Origin: Gnetum montanum
Lineage: Eukaryota; Streptophyta; Gnetopsida; Gnetales; Gnetaceae
Direction of reading: 5' to 3'
Length of the DNA: 64,000 bases
NCBI GenBank assembly: GCA_015680685.1
Contig: MNCI01003306.1
Location: forward strand, 714,980 to 778,979
Positions within the stretch are counted from its first letter, which is position 1; the number at the start of each line of letters is the position of its first letter. The translations under genes and the position numbers were made by a program. The notes beneath the pieces are model-generated. The model ran no database searches, was not told the DNA's origin, and saw nothing but the letters and a program-made list of their open reading frames with translations. Shown here in pieces: positions 58,187 through 64,000 of the stretch.

Positions 58187-60650
58187 ATGTCTTCTTCTTC
58201 TCATAGGCATGATGATGTCAAACTACTGGTCCCACAAGAGTGCAAAGTGGTATATACTCATCTAGATGAGTACGCACCCGACTTCACCTTCATCCTACAC
58301 TAGGATGAGCAACTATGATGGCATGATATGGAGGGAAACATCATAATGCCCTTTAATCAATCTATGCTCATGATGCTGCTTTGAACGCTTAAGAAGTTAA
58401 GCATCCACAATCTTCAAGAAGAGTATGTTGTGCATGATTATGACTATTGAGACTACCATCCCATTGAAACATAACACAAGCAAGATTGACACAAGGAGAG
58501 GCATCATGAGGTTGTGAAGGGGAAATGGTTCACTAATCCCTTGTTCCTGTTGAACCAAGATGAAAACAAGGATCCTCCCTTTGAGGGCTCTCAACATGAC
58601 AATTCTCCATCCCTTGTTACTAATGGTAGGGGTGTGACCCTGAGCCTATAGTTTACAATCAACAATCCAAGTTCAGAAAAATGGCAATCAGGGAAAGGAA
58701 TTAGCTAAGCATCAAGATAATAAGAAATTTGATGATCATGGCTGTGGAAACCAAAGGGGAGTTGATAGATACCATGGTGTGGTAGTCCTTCTCCTTCTTC
58801 ATCCTCTTCATTTGCACCCTCTTCTTCCTCATCTTTTGATTCTGAAAGATGCCGTAGAAGGAATAATTGTGATGGAGGTGCTCAATGAGATAAAAATAAT
58901 GATTACTAAGCCCATAATGAACATAGAAATAATAGAGAACATCATTGGCGACAATGAAATCATGATGATGATGAGCCTTTGTTGGTAACTCGAAGAATGC
59001 TTAACATTGTAAAGGCAATAAAGATTCTAACTAGGCATGTGAAAGATAGTTGGATTAAGCGCTTAAACATAAACAATATCCCAAGATTTGAGGGGGGATA
59101 CAACTCTGATTTGCAAACGCATCTACAAGCTTTCCATGATGCATTTGCCTTGTAGAACATTGAAAATGATTGGCAGAAACTCAAGCTCTTCACTAGGACA
59201 CTCATTAAGGAAGCTGAAAGTTGATATTGGTCCTTAGAGCTAGAATCTATCTATAGATGGAGTACCATGCTTGAGCTATTTAATGACAAATACCAGATGT
59301 ACTCTAGAGTGTTCAATATAAGAAGATAAATCCAAGGTTGGAAATAGGGAACACATGAACCCTTGGCTGCCACCATGGATAGATATTATTCTCTCTTACA
59401 TTAATGCCTTGACCATAGTTATTCTCAAAGGGAATAACTTTGCCACATCATAGATGGGCTCAAAGTAGAAACTAGAAGAACTCTTGGTGTTTATGCCCAA
59501 GGGAGACTATTCAGACATATAACTCATCAGATACAAAGGCTGATAGAATAGGTAGCCAAAAAAGAAGATGAGTTATGAAAAAGGAAAAGTGTAGAAGAGG
59601 ATAATAGGGATCCTTCCATAAGGAAAAGGAAGGTCCAATTTTGTGATTAGAAGGAGTCACCACTCGACGAAGTGGTGAATAAGAAAACCTTACCTATCCA
59701 AAAATTTGTTTTCGATATTTCAGCAAAGGTTCATAAACGATGGGGCTCTTTGGATAAGAAGTTCCAAACTGCTATGCAGATTGTTCAAGCATCCAAAGAG
59801 TAGAATAGTGATTGTGACCACATGAGGTGGAAAGAAGCTAAATGTGCCTACCAAAGAGGTAAGGGCAAAGTTGCTGTAGTAGAAGAAGTTGTGGAGATAG
59901 ACTTTGATGATGATAATGGATGTAACATTTGACAATATGAACATCCTAAGGGATGTTATCCTATGATGTTACACTTACAAGAGTCTGGGAAGTACACATT
60001 GAATCCATGACTAGTAAGAAGGTAAGCACCTAGATGATTACCTTATCCTCAAGGCAATCCAAGGTAGTTCCACCAACAACAACAAGCTTATTATCCAAGT
60101 GGAGCTCCACTACAACCGTATGAGTAATACTAGTAGTGGAACCAACTGTAATAATGGGAAATGCCACCACCAAGACAACAGTACCCTTATAGGCAACTAG
60201 ATCCATATGGGTACTATGTTCAATAACCTGTTTCTTCATGAGGCTTTGCAAGCCATGCATCATTCCAACATCACTATTACCCTCTAGAGTACCATTGAAC
60301 TCATTCACCATATACTCCAAGAAAGCACCCATATCCATACCACCCTCTACATGCGTTTGCACACATCTCTTCCCCTCAACCCAGTTACCTCTTACTTTGT
60401 CCATGCAGGGTGAAATTCCCCCGCAACTGTAGCAATGAAATGCTATGAGGGCTGCACATTCACAACTAGCCTTGTAACTGAGTGGTTCGGATAATCGATC
60501 CAAGAAACAATCCTTTTTTTGACCTAGTAGTCATTTCAAACCCTCACAACCTAATGCAGTTGGTTGCCCTACATCTCCAACATCCTCATCCTTTGCATCA
60601 AATACATTTGAGTACCCTTCAAACCAAATGCCACATTAGATCCACACTAT
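58187..60650 (+). pseudogene. Gag of the plus-strand Ty3/gypsy element (Tat/Athila type)
   Basis: Gag packages the element RNA into virus-like particles. The frame starts MSSSSHRHDDVKL and continues YTHLDEYAPDFTFILH. A serine-rich stretch (about 58785-58845) leads into the core: TRHVKDSWIKRLNINNIPRF, then THLQAFHDAF and an LKLFTRTLIKEAES segment (about 58990-59220). Further conserved pieces reach to about 59910 (KGKVAVVEEVVEIDFDDDNG). A proline-rich part lies around 60300-60600. No CCHC knuckle is clear. Stops and frameshifts prevent a single reading. It is paralogous to the minus-strand gag at 53.5-56.03 kb. Confidence 0.7.
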
Positions 60651-60699
60651 GATGTTAACTCATGCTATTTCTGATTGGATTAAGGTTGGGAACCTTTCC

Positions 60700-61080
60700 T
60701 CAAAAAGATCTAACCTAGGAAGTCTTATTTACTTGTAGATTGCTGGACATGAGCCATGCAAGGTTCTTCTTGACTCTGGTTCTAGTGTTAACCTCATCTT
60801 CCATGACATGTGTAAGACCTGGAACCTACCACCTTTCAAGAAGAGAAACATTTGTTTGGAATTGGTAGACTAGTTAATTACTGTTCCTTTAGGCTTAGTG
60901 GAGGACATTATGACCATAGTTTGTGGGTGGTCTTATCTTGCCAATTTTCTTGTGATCAAGGTAGAGAATTGCAAAGGCGACTTCCACATCATTATGGGAA
61001 AGGCTTGGTTAAGCATGCTTGATGCATGAATGGGTATAAGGAACATCTCCTTGAAAATCTTCAAGGAAAATGAATTTGGA
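60700..61080 (+). pseudogene. Aspartic protease of the plus-strand Ty3/gypsy element
   Basis: IAGHEPCKVLLDSGSSVNLI (from about 60738) carries the D-S/T-G catalytic triplet, intact here. Downstream WSYLANFLVIKVENCKGDF and IIMGKAWL fit the flap and C-terminal strands of retroviral-type proteases. In-frame stops exist (TAG near 60870), so it is not functional as it stands. Confidence 0.75.
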
Positions 61081-61499
61081 CAATTAGAGAAGAAGCATGT
61101 TCAATGCATTGTGTATAGTGATAATGGATGCAATTGTGTGCAGAAAATATGATCTATTAAAAGTACATTCATCAAAGCATGCAATTAGTGTGCATAAGAA
61201 ATAGATATCCAAAGGTGCCTGTATGTAGCAGCCACAAAATAGAAGGGCACCAAGTGACTAACAGTTGACTTTGATAGCAGCACATTATGCATGGAACCAA
61301 TTGAAAGCCTAACATGTGATTATGTTGAAGGCATGGATGAACTTGAGCAAGTTCATCACCAACTCTTTGATGATGAAGATGATGATACCTATTGGGAAGA
61401 GTTGGAAATCCCTAATAATTTCAAGTAGGAGCCCTTAGAGTTAAAAAATCTATCAGATGGAATGGAGTATGTGTTTTTAAATAATGGCAAATTGATTAT

Positions 61500-62920
61500 C
61501 ATTAATGCAAATCTTGCTCCTGAACAAAAAGACAAGCTATTGTAGCTAGTCCATAAATGGCCAACAACCTTTGCTTGGTCATATCCCAAGTTGTTTGGAA
61601 TTGATCTAAGGATATGATAGTATCACATTTACATTGACATATCCATGAAGCCAAGAAGGTAGCTGTAAAGGTGGTTGAATCCCAAGTTAAAGTAGATTGT
61701 CAAGGAGGAAATAGAATAACTCCTCAAGGTAGGGTTCATCTATCCCATCATAGATAGTGAGCGGGTTAGCCCACTCATAATTGTACTAAAGAAAGGTGGA
61801 AAGTGGTAGGTTTGCATCAACTCTAGGCTATTAAACATGGCAACATTTAAAGATCATTTTTCATTACCATTTGTGCATTGGGTGTTGGACACTACATCTG
61901 GGCATTACTATTATAGCTTCCTAGATGATTATAGTGACTATAACAAAATCCAAATTGTACCAAAAGATTAGGCCAAGAAAACATTCATGAGTCCCTAGGG
62001 GACTTTTGCATATTGTAAGATGCTATTTGATCTATGTAATGCTCCTACAAAATTTCAATGCTTGGTCCTTAGTATTTTCCAATTAGAAATTAGTAGTAGG
62101 GTAGATGTCTTTATGGATGACTTCTCTACCTATGGGGCTATACTCGAGCAAGTCCTAGATCACCTTGAGTAGGTTCTGAAAAGATGTGTTGAAACAAACC
62201 TTAGGCTCAATTAGTAGAAAAGCCATATAATGATATAGGAGGGCATAATATTGGGGCACAAAATTTTACAAGAAGGGATTAAGGTAGACCCTGAAAAGAT
62301 AAGGGTCATCCAAGGAATCACATGCCAACCAAAGATAATTAAAAATGTCAGATCATTCCTTGGACATATTGGCTACTATTGAAAATTCATAGAGAATTTC
62401 TCTAAGATCACAAAGTCATTGGTTGAGCTTACAAAGAAAGATGCTCCATTCATCTAGAACAAGAAGTGAAAACATGCATTCCAACAACTAAAGGACAAAC
62501 TCATAGAAACTTCAGTTCTACAAGCACTAGACTAGTCTAGACCATTTTACATAATGACTGATGCATCTAATTATGCCTTGGGAGCTATGCTTATGTAGTT
62601 GAACAATAAGAAATTTCCATATTACATCCATTGCGTAAGCTGAAGCATTGTGGATGCATAGTTGAATTACACCAGAATTGAGAAAGAACTGATGGCAATG
62701 GTGTATGTTCTTGAAAAGTTCAGGCACTATGTGCTTGGCTATAAGGTGTTTGTGCACACAGATCACGATGCCATCTAATTCCTAATGAATAAGCCAATGG
62801 TAAGCCCTTGTATCATATGATGGCTTGTGATCTTGTAGGAATTTGATCTCACAATGGTAGATCAGAAAGGAACTGAGAATGTGGTCATTGACCAGCTCTC
62901 TTGGTTATGATGGGATAATA
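61500..62920 (+). pseudogene. Reverse transcriptase and RNase H of the plus-strand Ty3/gypsy element
   Basis: In order: LLKVGFIYPI, VSPLIIVLKKGGKW, LLNMATFKDHFSLPF, YYYSFLDDYSDYNKIQI, FAYCKMLFDLCNAPTKFQ and VDVFMDDFSTYG (62101-62130). The catalytic pair of aspartates is kept. The connection domain shows VDPEKIRVIQGI and VRSFLGHIGYY. RNase H at about 62545-62900 has FYIMTDASNYALGAML, TRIEKELMAMVYVLEKFRHY and VFVHTDHDA, with its acidic residues in place. Premature stops (TAG or TGA roughly every 30-60 codons) make it a pseudogene. Confidence 0.85.
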
Positions 62921-63049
62921 AAGAGGAGAGCATGCTCTTTGATCAATTTCCAAATGAACTCCTCTTTATAGGATCTATAAATGGAAAAATGCCCATAGAA
63001 ACAATATGATACAATGGCATCCTCACTTACCTTCTCACTTAAGAGATGC

Positions 63050-64000
63050 CACAAGATCTAGACTTTAGGAAGAAACAATAGTTTCTTCATTAAGAAAAGT
63101 ACTTCATGAAAATCAATGAACACCTGTATAAGGTGTGCACCGATGGGTTAGTTTGTTGGTGTGTCCTTGATGTAGATTAACTACGTGTTCTTAAGGATGC
63201 TCACGAAGGCCCTTGTAGAGGCCACTATGCAGGGATGTGCATGATCATAAAAATCCTGATGGTAGGATACTATTGGCCTACAATCTTCAAGGATGCCCAC
63301 CAATTTGTCCAATCTTGTGAACTTTGTCAAAGAGATCGTGGGATGACTACATGAATGGAGAGTCCTCAATAGTGGATTCAACCACTAAAATCCTTTGACA
63401 TATGGGGAATTGGCTTCATGGATCCCATGACACCCATGTCCAATGGAAAGACATATATCATTATAATAGTCGACTACTACACTAAATGAACAAAAGCAAC
63501 AGCCATCACTGACTGTACATCATCCACTACTACTAGATTTGTATAAAAAAATGTTGTAAATAGTTTTGGGATGCCACGTTCACTTATTTTTGACAATGAA
63601 ACTCATTTTATAGGTGCAAATTTTCAAAAACTTATATAACTCTTGGGGGTTGAACATAAATTAAGAACATCCTATCATCCCCAAGCCAACGGTCAAACAG
63701 AGGTAACTAACAGGAAGATTACAAAGATCCTAACAAGGACCATAAGTAAATATAAGAGAGACTAGAGCACAAAACTCAATGATGCCCTTTGGGCCTACCA
63801 CTCAACATGGAAACTCCCTATAGGCTACTCTCCCTATGAGTTAGTGTATGGGAAACTTCCAACACTCTCGATTTAATCCAAGCTTCGTACACTCTCAATA
63901 GTCTGTGAATTGAATCTTGACCTAAGCCTAGCATAAAAAGAAAGATTGGTCAACCTCGATGTGTTAGATAAAAATTGATTAGTGGCCCCATCTTTGAATG
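63050..64000 (+). pseudogene. Integrase of the plus-strand Ty3/gypsy element, cut by the window end
   Basis: The zinc-binding N-terminus reads GHYAGMCMIIKILMVGYYWP, then SCELCQRDRGMTT. In the core the first catalytic Asp position reads WGIGFMDP (Gly instead of Asp). The second is kept in IFDNETHF and the Glu in GQTEVTNR. Then come LNDALWAYHSTWKLPIGYSP and YELVYGKLPTLS. No chromodomain is visible before the window ends, in line with Tat/Athila elements. The 3' part and 3' LTR lie outside. Confidence 0.8.

Overview
The window looks like nuclear DNA of a land plant with a large, transposon-filled genome. I favour a gymnosperm such as a conifer, but that is inference: it rests on long, old, AT-drifted LTR elements and a single multi-exon host gene in 64 kb. 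I ran no database search. Every family name below comes from motifs I can read, compared with what I remember of the families.

Layout. 1-2240: the 3' end and 3' LTR of a retroelement (LTR1, 482-1068) abut an antisense piece of a second, non-coding retroelement family. 2170-4860: two tRNA-like sequences, an exact triplicate of 177 bp, a tRNA-Gly(UCC) gene on the minus strand (3251-3322), and a cluster of short exact tandem duplications. 6422-11279, minus strand: the one clear host protein gene, a five-exon SPEAR/TIE (SPOROCYTELESS-like, EAR-motif) transcriptional repressor adaptor with a long simple-repeat-rich leader (to about 12440). 12.6-19.5 kb: AT-rich DNA with a G-run and a decayed Ty3/gypsy gag-protease relic (14.6-17.2 kb). 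19.56-23.1 kb: a hierarchical satellite of about 345 bp period, interrupted by a 1.57-kb TATA-bearing insertion.

24.77-33.57 kb: a decayed MULE-type transposase gene with a SWIM zinc finger. It is split by a 6.4-kb retroelement (25532-31949) whose two LTRs face opposite ways and whose interior (PBS and polypurine tract present) shows no gag or pol. 33.57-50.24 kb: a minus-strand tandem array of LTR-internal-LTR-internal units. The internal regions carry a decayed open frame of about 950 codons that is not gag-pol. It has a domain resembling the plant-transposon-associated family, then a long charged helical region and a proline-rich end. 50.24-50.34 kb: a full-length copy of mature tRNA-Asp including its CCA tail, joined to LTR ends. 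50.34-64 kb: two decayed Ty3/gypsy elements of the Tat/Athila type, arranged head to head with their 5' LTRs 62 bp apart. Their LTRs are of the same family as those of the 950-codon elements.

How it fits together. I read the gag-pol elements at 50-64 kb as relatives of the autonomous partner that once mobilised the LTR-sharing, gag-pol-less 950-codon elements. All use, or used, tRNA-Asp as primer. None looks active: reading frames are full of stops, and the primer sites and catalytic aspartates have been lost mainly by C-to-T and G-to-A changes. The SPEAR/TIE gene and the tRNA-Gly gene are the only features likely to function for the host. There are assembly gaps: single Ns at 936, 31645 and 39799, and a 74-N gap at 27159-27232.
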